The notes under the pieces are model-generated. The model was not told where the DNA came from. It saw nothing but the letters and a program-made list of their open reading frames with translations, and made no database searches. From Nereocystis luetkeana (taxonomy: Eukaryota > Sar > Phaeophyceae > Laminariales > Laminariaceae): 64,000 bases of DNA. Position 1 is the stretch's first letter, and every line of letters starts with the position of its first letter. Shown here one piece after another: positions 10,210 through 22,200 of the stretch. The translations under genes and the position numbers were made by a program. Location of the stretch: contig JARUPZ010000012.1 in assembly GCA_031213475.1 (NCBI GenBank), forward strand, positions 11,242,727 through 11,306,726, given 5' to 3'.

Positions 10210-13200
10210 TCAAATGCTGTCGACGCGGGGCGGGTCCGCTTGGGGCACGTAAGCGCCAATGCACTCCTCCAGGGAATTAATGACCATGTTCAGGACCGAG
10301 CCTCTGTCCAGGTGATGGCTGGCGGTCTGTTTCGGCCGTGAGGGCAGGAGCGGGGTACACGCACGGGGGCATCCGTGATAAAGTGGGACGAAAAAAAAAG
10401 AGCTTCAACGCACCACCTCACACGAGACGCGGGAAGAAAACAAGTACAATAAAGGTAGATATATGAGAGGGCAGGACTTTTGCGACATACATGTAACACT
10501 GTCAAGGGCGATGTGCGTACTATGTATGTGTACTCTGGGGGAACAAACAATAGGAATCATAACCAAATATAGCTAATAGACCACACATATGGGTATATAT
10601 ATTTGGTGGGTCCATCGTGGGTGCTGACTACTGTCGCTCCCCGTGATTTGTCGCAAGGAGGCGGAAAATAGGTAGGCTTGGCCTGCTGACACCAGCCGAC
10701 TAGTCGTCGGGGGCGAGTACTAACGCTATACAACTTCAGTTTACACAAGAAAACTGTATCCCGCGGTGAAAAAACACTGCTACAAATAGTGAAACCCGAT
10801 AAATTCGACAGTTGCCAGCCACCCACGCGAAATGACTAGACTGTGAGTCCAACCATTACCTTATCTGGCGATAAACTTGAAGTAAGTACGGACCCACATG
10901 TATACAAAAAACGGGGCAGTATGTATCGTAGGAGTCAGAGCGTCAGCAACCAGGAGAGGGCGAAGCAGAGGCGCAACCTATGGCGATAGGATGCCTCTAA
11001 AAAAACGTCAGCGTACAATATATAAACCGGGTACATACAGCCAAGCTCCTGGTTGAGTGATGTCTAGGGATTAACAGCATTAGCTCTGCACCTCTGAAAA
11101 ACGCCACCATACAATATATACACCCGGTATGCGTACACATACACTGTGGTATTAAACCGGACCTCTAGACAACAATAAATGATAAACTGGAGTACTTGCT
11201 CATCCAATCCAATACTTACAATTAAGTGTTCCGTAACAGAGAGAAATAGTACTGCGGTTTATTACCGCGGCACACCGTAAGAGGCGTGCTTGCCTTACAG
11301 GGGTAGCACCTAAGTTTTCTGAAGCTACAGTATTTCCTTACTGATGAGGTCAATCCATAGTATTAGTAAGTCGCCCAAAAACTTATTATGAGAAAATCTA
11401 CTATTACGGGGGACCATAGTAAATAGGACCAAACATTGTTAGTAAAACAGGTAAACGTGTAGGTTTTTGTGAGTACCGTAGGTCCTATTAACTATGGTCC
11501 CCCGTAAGTAATATTATTAATAAAAGTTTGACCCGATGAACGATCCCAAAGCCTATACTATACCGGGCATATTATTGGAAACACTTACCACTTTGACCCA
11601 GAATGTAAGCCCCGTTTGATATTAATATCAGATTCCAAACGGGGCCTACATTCCCGGTCAGAGTGGTAAACGGTATCCCAATAGTATTGTTGTAGCTTCA
11701 CCCTTTTAGCACTGTTAGAACTGCAGTCCTGTTTCGGGCACAAACCAGTCAAATTCCAAGTAGTTTGTCACCAAAACGAGACTGCAGTCTAAACAGTCCT
11801 AAAAGGCTCAAGGAGTCTCGACAGTCCCGGTGACATAACTTGGCCAATATGTGCTACCACCTACCACCTACTGCGCATACCTTGTAGATACATGACACAT
11901 ACTGGTACTTGACACGCATCCTACCAACCGCAGGTCTCACCTTGATGAGGTACAAGTTGACGTTCGAACTCTGCATCCGGCGGGACAGGTCAAGAGAGAC
12001 GGTGTACGGCACCTCCTCATCGTTCAGGCTGACGCCAGCGACGGCAGCAGCAGAAAAACACAAGCAAGAGTTACAGCACGGTAAGCGACATGCACTACGT
12101 ATACGGGAGTACGTATATGGGAGTTGACAACTCCAGGCCGAGATTGTTTCATATTCAAGAATGTACGGCCATGACTATTAATAGCACGTGTGCTTAGCGA
12201 GCAACGCCACTCTATATCCTAACAGGTACCACGCACCAGTAACTAGCGTTTTAGAGCCGACTCTCAACGTTGACATCGAAATAAACCGAGAGCCTTAGCC
12301 AGAATACCTGAAGGAGTTTCTTAAGTATTGTTGCGGTACTCTAGCGACGCCGTTTTCATCTCTGACCTACAGGTCAGCCGAGGGTAACGCGGCACGGCAA
12401 GCCGACCGTCGAAACGGCTACGCCGATTAAACCACAAGCCAATCAACGCAGCGCATGTTTCCAATTGTACCGTTTCAACATTGAGCCCACAGCAGGATGC
12501 TATCTAAACATCCAAACGATACCGGGTATACCCAACGTGCAGTATCCATCCATCATCGTGAGTGGCGGATCCTGAGCCAAACGAACAAAGGGTCAACATG
12601 CCCGATGTAAATACATTATTAAATACCAAGGGTTCCACCACAACGCGGCCCAAAGGACACACGTGCTGGTCGGCAGGGTATTCCAAATCGGCGGAGGCGT
12701 ATACCAACGACACGACGACGCACCCCCCCCCCCCCCCCCTCCTCGCCGCTGCGCTCTACCATCAAAAGGACAGTTCACAAAGCTCACCCGTGTATCAATC
12801 GCACAGGGCAAGTGATGGGTAGCCCGCCCACAGGCCCTTCCAGCACGAGGTTGTCCTTCGCGTCCTCGATGAGAACTTTGCTCACAGGGTAAGACCTCTG
12901 AAAACCAAACAAACAAACACACGAAAAAAACGCGTATGGAAACCGTCGGCGGTCAGAAACTCGCGTTCGGTAGAGGCGGGCCAGCGGCCACACAGGGGAG
13001 CGGGGTGTACTCATTTGCCGCCGTTTGCCTCAGGTCATTTGACTATATTGACCACGTATCCCTTTCGAGATGGAGCATCGCTCCTACTCCTAGTAGAGAC
13101 ACCTCCAACATTTGGGTGGTCACCACGTTTTTCATATACTATTGCGGGGGACCATATTTAACACCAGACCTACGGTACACACAAAAAACCTACATATTTC

Positions 13201-16200
13201 GCTATTTTTACTGACAATAGTTGGTCCTACTTACTGTGTTCCCCCGTAATAGACTGTACCGTACCGAGCGTTGGGTTCGCGCAGTAAGAGGGCTGCGATG
13301 GGTTTTCAGCGCTACTGATAGGTTTATCGACGAAGGCAAGGGTGCTCGACCCTTTTTGGACCGCGGTTCCGTTTTCGGGGCAAACTGTTATACTCGTTTT
13401 TTACCGTGTTCCCAAAACGGGGCTGCAGTATTACTCTAAAAGGGTTATAAGTCGAACATGACATTTTCGGAAGGCTCTAGACCAGTTTTTTTTTCTGAGA
13501 TCACCTTGACCTTCTTCGGTATCGGCAGCCTTCCTTCCCGTTCTCGAAAAAGTCGAGCCCTGAGAAACGATTGCACCCATGTGCCAACTGAAAAAACCCG
13601 ATATTAACCACCTTTGAGACCGCCCTCCCGATGTGGGGGCAAAACACTTATACTTAGGCTCAGATTAAGGTAACTGTACACTGCGGTTCTAAAAGGCTTT
13701 CGAGGTAAAGGGGTGGGTCACACTTGACATGGTTTCGGCACTCTTCCTTTGCCCCTCGGAAAGCCTCCAACGGGTCGTCAGTGAGGGGACAGCCCACACC
13801 GCCTCGACACGCCAGAAACGCCTCGTGGGCTTACCTCTCCCCATGCAATATCCGCCACTCCTTTCTCGTAAATTTCGTCGATCTTGGACTTCGGCAGGTA
13901 GCGCATCAGAAGGTTCTCGGTGAAGTCTGGGTCGGCGGCGAGGCCCACGATGCCTCCGACTGCACACAAGCGAGGACGAGGAGCAGTGTTGGATATCGAT
14001 ATCGGGATCGAACGCGATATATACGATACCGATAAACAACAGAAACATAATCGATACCACTTCGATATCTGATATATAAATCCAAGCTTGCGTTCAGTGT
14101 CGGCCAAAACTAAAAACGGGGAATGCCAGCGGATGGAAGGCAAAACACGTTTGATAAAAATATCGACAGTTCGATTCTTCGACGAATCGAAACTTTTCGA
14201 TACGACAGAAATCCAACACTTTGGAGGAGAGGGGAGAGCATCGAATCGGACGCCGGATGCTATTAATGGCAACGCATGCAGCGCATGGAGCATGGTGTTC
14301 CTGTCTTCCGCAGGCTACAACCGTTACCACGGGGGAACAGTATACACCGCTTTAGAACGGCAGTCCCGTTTTAGGGACAACCTACTTAAAAATTGACTGG
14401 GTTGTCCCCAAAACGGGACTGCAGTCCTCAAAAGGGTCAATCAGCACCAAAAATAGTTCGTAAAAAATAGAAGAATGTATGCCTTCTTCCGTCCATCGTA
14501 AGTTCTGAGTACTATCGCCCCCCGTAAAAAATACCACCAGGTACAAGCGAATGCGAGCGTCTGATTTTTTCGGCGTCAAAACTAGGGGACCCCTTTCGAG
14601 CTATAGTTGCCTCAAGCGTTCATCCTATATACGCCGTCCACTGACGTACACAAGTTGACGGCAGTTACAGGCAACCTGCCACGAGGGTTCCTAATATAGC
14701 GACATCCATACTACTGCTGTAGCTTTAGAGATCCATACCAGTACTATACTAGCGTTAGAGCCGTGCAAACGTATAGGGGTGTGCATTTGTAGATTTTTAG
14801 GTCCGAAAAAATCTGACCTGAAAAAACTACCCAAACATACTTGCAGCCGATGTGTGCTGCATGTTATTATTTGCAAGCCCATTTGGTCGCCGATCAGTAA
14901 TGCATGTTATTGTTTGCAAACCCATTAAATTGTGTATCGGGCTTGCAGTAGCTTTCAATATTTCTTAAAAGTCGGTTTTACTACCCGGTTAGGGGGCTTT
15001 CGCTACATGTGCAGGAAAGGTCGGCACACCACCTTGTGCAGGACCTTACCTGGCCAATTTCAACACCCTTTCCACATCGGCCCAGACCAACTCGACCCCA
15101 GACCCAACCCCAACCCTTTGCGGGGCTCGAGGTTGGCAGAGGCAGTCACGTGATCCAGCGTTCTTCCATAAAAACTCCGGGCGGCCGAAAGAACACCCTC
15201 GACCAGTAAGACCCGCATCCTGCACAAAGTTTCGTGCCGACCAGTCTTGCAACCAGTCTTGCTGCACGTATCGAGCGAATCTACTTTTGTAGGAGGCTGA
15301 TTTCATGATGAATGAATTTCGTAAATCGGGCAAAAGACAATTTTCGAAAAACGGGCAAAAAGACAATTCCACCGCCTCGCCGTGTGTGCTCACCCTTCTC
15401 CGGCCTCTCTAGAGCGATGAGGGTGGCTATCCAGCCCCCAACACCCCCCCCCACGATGATAACCTCCTGGTAGGATTCCGGCAGCAGCCTGTCGATGAGG
15501 GTGATGGCGTCCTGCTTCCACCTGGAATACGCGCGCAGAAAAAAAAAAACATCATGACGCAACAGCAGCAGCACGCGGCGGCGCCTAAGAAACTGTTATG
15601 CAGCGCGAAGTAAACGATGTCGGCGTGCTATTCCCCAGTGCACCTCTTGTCCGAGTTGGGGTTGGACGGTGTACTGCAGTAGCGGGGAACAATTGGGAGT
15701 TTAGGAAAAATTTTACTTGGGACATTTTTCGCGCGAAACAAACAAAAAGCACGTACGTACGTACCTGGTACTCGTATCAAACGACGAAAACGCTCTTCGA
15801 TATACTGAAATTAGTGCAGGCAGACCCCACCCGCATCATACGCCTCATGCAGCAATAAGAACTCGAGCCTGGCCCAAAAATAAGAAACTACTGCTAGACA
15901 ACAGCAACTTACCCTCCACAGCAATATTGATCCCAGAGTATTTTTTTCCAAGCACCTTATCACCAACAGACGTGCGTCCGTCCAGTTGTAAGGGGATTCA
16001 TAGGAGTGGCATATACCAGCCCTTGAGTACAAGCACCGTTCGGTCCTTATAATAATGTATAAACGGCCCTTACGTTTCCGCCCAGGGTGGCATATACCAT
16101 GTACCACTGTGTACCGAAATATAAATATCATTTTAATACTAATAGTAAGTAAAAAAAGGTGCTTATTTCTAGGGACAGAGTGGTAGTATACCAGGTACGT

Positions 16201-19200
16201 ATTATGGGCGGGGTGGGGGGCATATAAATCAGAGCCCACGATGGACAACAACAAAAAGGTATCTCCGCATGAATGTTTTCACGCCATATCTGGACAAATT
16301 TAATCACTATTAATACCACAGCAGTGTGCTCCCTCGGTGATACTTGTGCAGATCCATCCCCTCAACAACACAACGCACGCATGCGGGGGCCGCGTGCTCA
16401 CGCGAAAATCTGTCAGTACTTCCTCCTTCCGCAGCCCGAACGAAACGACCCGTCGAATTTTCCTACTATTCATATTATCAACAATACCCAACCAATCTGA
16501 CCGGTCGCACAAGACCCGTTTCGAGTATGACATCAATATCAAACGGAGTTTCAAGTTCCCGATCAGAGCGGTATCATGAAAATGTAGTAACACAGCCCAC
16601 GCTTTATTGGACCGCCGAATATTCCGGCTTCACTGTCAGCCACTGTCTTTAGATGTAACAAATACCGCTTGGATCTATCTCGATACTACCAGCACGGCCG
16701 TTACATCGAGGGACACGGCGGGGTGGTATTACGGGGGACCATAGTTAACAGGACCTATGGTATACATAAAAACCTATATGTTTGACCAGTTTTACTAACA
16801 ATATTTGGTCCTGTTAACTATGGTTCCCCGTAATAGTAGAAGCTGCCGCAAGGGCCACGCGAAGCAAGGGTATGTGTAACTGGCAGTTCGCGCGCCGTGC
16901 ATGTCGAGGAGCCTCGTTCGGTCGGGAATAGTTGATTTTCGCCAAAATGTGCCACTTCTATCGTGCCATGCGGCAGCAGCCTCCGTTTACCCTCCGCATC
17001 CTTTCCCCCGCCAAGGCCCTTCAACCTCAAAACAACACCACCTCGCACGAATCTCGATCGCTATTCTTTTCACCCCCCGTGTGTTTCCTCCGCCAGCTGC
17101 CCAAGGCACTATTGCTACGCCACGTTTATCGTAGCATACGGCAGCAGCAGCAGCAGCAGCAGCAGTAACCTTTCCTCCGTTACCCTCCGTAGCCTCACCC
17201 CCCGCCAAGGCAGTTCAACCCTGACCCTAGCCTAGCCTAACCTAACCCAACACCACCTCGCACGAATCTCGAATCGCACATATTACCCCTTCGTGTATTT
17301 CCTCCGCATGCTGCCCAAGGCACCACTATTAATACTACGACTGCATCAGTAGCTACACTATTAAATGCCGACATTAATCGCTCGTTCTAGAGATAAATAT
17401 AAATATAAATCACCCCCACCATTTTGTTTTTGGCGGTCGGTCTCAGCTAGTTGTCGAGCTAGATCATTTGTGCCAGGTGAGTACTCCTATTGCTTTCTCT
17501 GGAAGTGGGCATACCCGGAAATCAATTATCTCGTCGAAGCTGTCATCCATATGCAAGTCCGCCTCACAAGCGGCTCTTCGTAGGATGCAGCTCACCCTTC
17601 ATGCGACTCGCCGGACACCTCATGGCGCATCGCGCTTGGTGTAAGCAATGTCTGCCTGGTCGGTGAAAATCCGACATGCTCCGTCCCGGCATTGTAGGGA
17701 TGCGAGGGTCTATGGTCATCCGACTACGGCCATGCATGATATCGAGTACACCCCCCACCCCTCCCCTCCCACCCCTCCCTTGGAACAATGAACTCGACGC
17801 TGTCATCCATGAGCGAGAAAGTCCGCCCCACATGCGTTCTAGGTAAGATTCAGCTCTCACCCTTCATGCGACTCGCCGAACACCTCACGGCGCTTCGCGC
17901 TTTGTTAATACGACCACCACCATGGATGAAAGGAGTAGCCCCCCCCTCGCACAAAAATACCAACACAAAAAAAACGGCATACAACATGTGCGCGGAGATA
18001 TTTTGCAGACCTGATGTGTAAATAGGGATTGCAACTAGGGACTCCCCTCGTTTCGTTACCTGGAGATGGTTCCGTGCTCGAATCTCCCCTCGCTGTCCCC
18101 CACGCCGAACCACTCCATCGAGATGAACGGGTACTCCTCCTTTTCGCAGTAACTGCAAGCACAGCAGTCGATCAGCGCACCCACAGGTAGAGCAACGTCA
18201 GACTGCTGCAGGCAGGGTATGCATCTACCTGGTGCGTACCACTCTGTACGGAAATATCACGACTGTTTGCACAGTAAAAATAATACAAAACGACCCATGT
18301 ATTTTCGGTCAGAGCGGTGTAGGAGACGCGTGGTACAGCAAGGGACACCGTGTTAGAGAACTTCCTGAGGCTCTTCACTTACGGAGCCCCATACTACTAC
18401 GGCGAACCTTAGTTAACAGGACCTACGGTACACACAAAAACCTATATATTTACCTGTTTTTATTAACAACATTTGGTCCTATTTACTATGGCCCCCCGTA
18501 TTAGCATGTGATTACCTCTATTTGTATTAATACTACTATTACTGAGTCACACAAAAAAATGGCTTCAAGAAAATGAATAACACTTTAACCCTTTAAGAAC
18601 TGCAGTCCCGTTTAGGGGACAAACCAGCCAAAATATAAGTAGTTTGCCCCCAGAACGGGACGGCAGTACCAACAGTCCCCAAAGGGGTATACTAACCCGA
18701 TAAGCCGTCCCACGGTGGTGCAACGAAAATGAACGAAAAAACTTACCAGGGTACCTGGTATAGTGCAAGGGTGCTGTATGTGGTTCCTCATTCAAGATGC
18801 CACATCAGGTAGAGACAATTTAGGCAAAAAGTGCTACCAGGTGCATGGGTGGGTACCTCTATCGTAGAACGTGTCAGGATGGAGAAACATAGGGCAGCTC
18901 TCGCCACTGTAGAAACTCGCGCCGGCGGATATTTGCAAGGCCTTCCGCCTTGAGGTCACTACATAAATCTTCTACACGGATTTTTCCCAAGACCGGAGGC
19001 GCTCCGATTTGTAGCCACCATAAAAAGGTACAGAAAAGTAAACACCATACGCAGGTTTTCCCCACGAGCTGAGGCGTTCTGCCTTGCAGTCACTATAAAC
19101 ACTATATATCAGATTTGCAACCTGTCTTCACCAGCGGAGGTGCTGTTCTGCGTCACTACATGTACTATATACAACTTTTCCTCACGAGCGGAGGCGTTCT

Positions 19201-22200
19201 GCCTTGTAGTCGAGGGCCGGGGCGTCGAAGGCGGGGAGGTACAGCACGGCCGGGTTCCTGTCGCCGCTAAGAGCCATGTAGCTGATTTTGTCTTGGCCAA
19301 TCACGACGGTCTTTTCCCTGCCCCACAAAGGTTTCTCCGTTGTGGCCTCTTTTCCCGAGTCCCGAAACTGCTCCCCCCCCCCCGCCCCCCCAAAAACAGA
19401 ACCAGAAAAGAGCAAAAGAGAGGGGTATGATGAGTACATACATACGAAGGAAGCCACGATTGACGGAATGGGGTCGATTTCGAAAGTCGCGCTCTCGCCC
19501 CTATGCCCCTGCACAACTGCAAATATTCAACGGATATATATATTATATATATATATACGTATGACACGCAGCGAAGATGAGTTTCGACGACTCTCTTTTC
19601 TAAAATATTCACAGCCTAGGTGAGGCGTCTTTTGTAACTTTTAGAGAAGCGTGTTCCAACACTATGCGGTTTGAAGCGTCGATGGACGGGATAGGATTGA
19701 CTGAACAAGTCTTGCTCTTGCGCTTGAACGTTTCTTTGGAAGTACCGCAGACGCCTTGCAATACCGTGCGGGACGAACACAATAGGGTAGGATACGGAAG
19801 TCTCGCTCTTTCACACAAGTCCTTCAACTACTGCAGACTGAACACTCCATCACTGGGCGATACGAAGACTCGATGATTGGAATAGGGTTGGTTTAGACAC
19901 TTAGCCCTTGGACTGCAGTAGCACCAGTACAAGGGAACATACTACTGCTCTAGTAATAAGAACCACATATGGTGGGTGAACACAGGGGAAGATGAGGTTT
20001 TCGGGTTCGTCACGGGATCTGATTATTATGCCCCAACGTAACATAGTGCAAACATGGTTACAAAAGTCTTAACAACATGCGGTACCGACACTCTATGGAC
20101 ATAGTAGGGTTCATTTCGGAAACCACCCTCTTTCACACAACCTTTCCACTACTCAGGCTGTTCCCTGTGCGGTTCGATTTTTTAGCTTCAGCTTTTGACC
20201 CGATCGCATTTTCAGATGTGAACTTGGCAAATCGAAACAGTCTTCCTGTGCGAAAGAGACAGATCCAGTTGTGCGGGCAGAGATTAGAGCAAACGCCGAG
20301 ACCAACTGCCGTTGCTGTGGCCTGGCGCCGCGAGACGCTCTGAGGCGCTGCACTGCACGTAGGATCCAAGCCTCCTAGCCCGCGTTGACGTCCTCTGGTG
20401 CGGCGGCGAAGAGACGTGCCGAGTGCGCTAGAGTCAACCTGTCTTCGTATTTTGAATTGTGAAGCAATGCGACTGACTGCTGCTGCTACTGCTGCTGTAG
20501 CCTACGAAGACGTATCCACGGAGAGGTGCGCTCTTTTGGTATCTAGGCCCTAGCCCGCGCCAGCCGTCTGTGGTCTGGCCACGGAGAGAGGCGCCACACG
20601 CCGATTGCGCGTCGGGCGCGACGCAACGTCGCTAGCCAGCTGTGTGACCATCCAACTCATCGATCGTTCTGCTGCTGCTGGCTGTCGGGATAACATCTTG
20701 AATTTAGAGACACCATGCCATTTTTCGATCTGAAAATCCGACGACCCAGGTCGTCGGATTTAGGGGCAAAGTCTGGCGACTCGGGCCATCGGATTCTCGA
20801 ATCGAAAAAATTCCTGTCATATTTTTTTATATTCGGACTGCACTTGCAGGCGATTTCATTTTGGGATCGAAAAAATACAGATCTGAACCTCGAAATCGAA
20901 CCGCATGGGAAACGTATCCTCAAACACCTTTTTCATGTGGATTTGTTTCCATCCCATTTATCGTCTTCACCTTTCTTTTCTTTCTCCCTCCTATTTACGG
21001 GGGACCATAGTAAATAGGACCAAATATGGTTATTAATAGTAAAAACAGGTAAACATATAGGTTTCTGGGTGTACCGTAGGTCCTATTCACCATGGTCCCC
21101 CGTAATACTACTCGTAGCTCAGATCGGGAGTAAAACAGCAGGCTCTTCTCCCTCCCCCCTCCCCACTACGGTCCTTGCCTCGGAAGTTTTTTTTATCGCG
21201 AGAAGAATCCGGCCCTTTTTTTCCCTCGTCGACTTGCGTCTAATTGTGCCTATGCGGATATTTTAGCGAGCATATGTTTTCAGGTATTCCAACTCTTGCG
21301 CGGTACGAAGAGTCGATGCACGGGACAGGGTTGCTTTCGGCAACTCAATTACGGGGGGACCATAGTAAATAGGACCAAATGCTGCTATTAAAAAAAGCGA
21401 AACATACAGGTTTTTATGTGTAGCGTAGGTCCTATGTACTATGGCCCTCCGTAATAGCTGTTTCACAGATGTACAACCCTTGCAATGCACACGGCACACC
21501 AGCACTATGCGGTACGAAGAGTCGACGGACGGGAGGGAGTACGGTTGATTTCCGAATGTCCCGCACCTTCGCAGACGCACAAAGTACAACCCTTCAACTG
21601 CTGTGAACAAACAGTCAGTACCGCTGTAATCCGACTAACTTTGTTCTCGAAAAAACGGTCAAGTTGTATACTATTAATACTGTAGGGGTTTCGTACAGTG
21701 CACGAAAAAAAGGGGTTACGCTACTCTGCAAGGGCATGAGCTACACTTAGGGCCGTTGTTATTGAATCCCTCGAGGTGGCTTGGTGGGTGGTCCGCGTGC
21801 CTATCAATATCTATTTCGTGGGTTCAAGTCTCCCCGAGTGCATGCTCGTAGGGGCTTGTTCTAGCATAACAAAAAAATGAATAGCGGAGAGCGCGAGAGC
21901 GTGAGTTAGCTACATTCGATGAAAATCGACGAGCAGTGGGAATGCTGAACCCTAAGCGCGACAAAAAATAAAAGGCACGTACCGAGGGGGGAGAAGGGTA
22001 GACACCTGTGACCACGGCTTGTCCAGAAGGTCGTCGAGGGTAAAACCTCCTACGAGTTAGGCTGGGAAGTGAAAGTGATGATTAAAACAAAAAAAAAAAA
22101 AGATCGCGACTACCCGTAAGCAGTGTCTTGACTTCGCGCAGGTTGTCAGTACCGAACGGGAAGGAGGTCAATACCGGACAATAACCGAATAAGGTGTTTT

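Noticed and set aside
20650-20940. Minus-strand frame with repeated [16 protein letters not shown]-like text
   Set aside because: It arises from a local TCGGATT/AATCCGA repeat and lacks domain or splice support.
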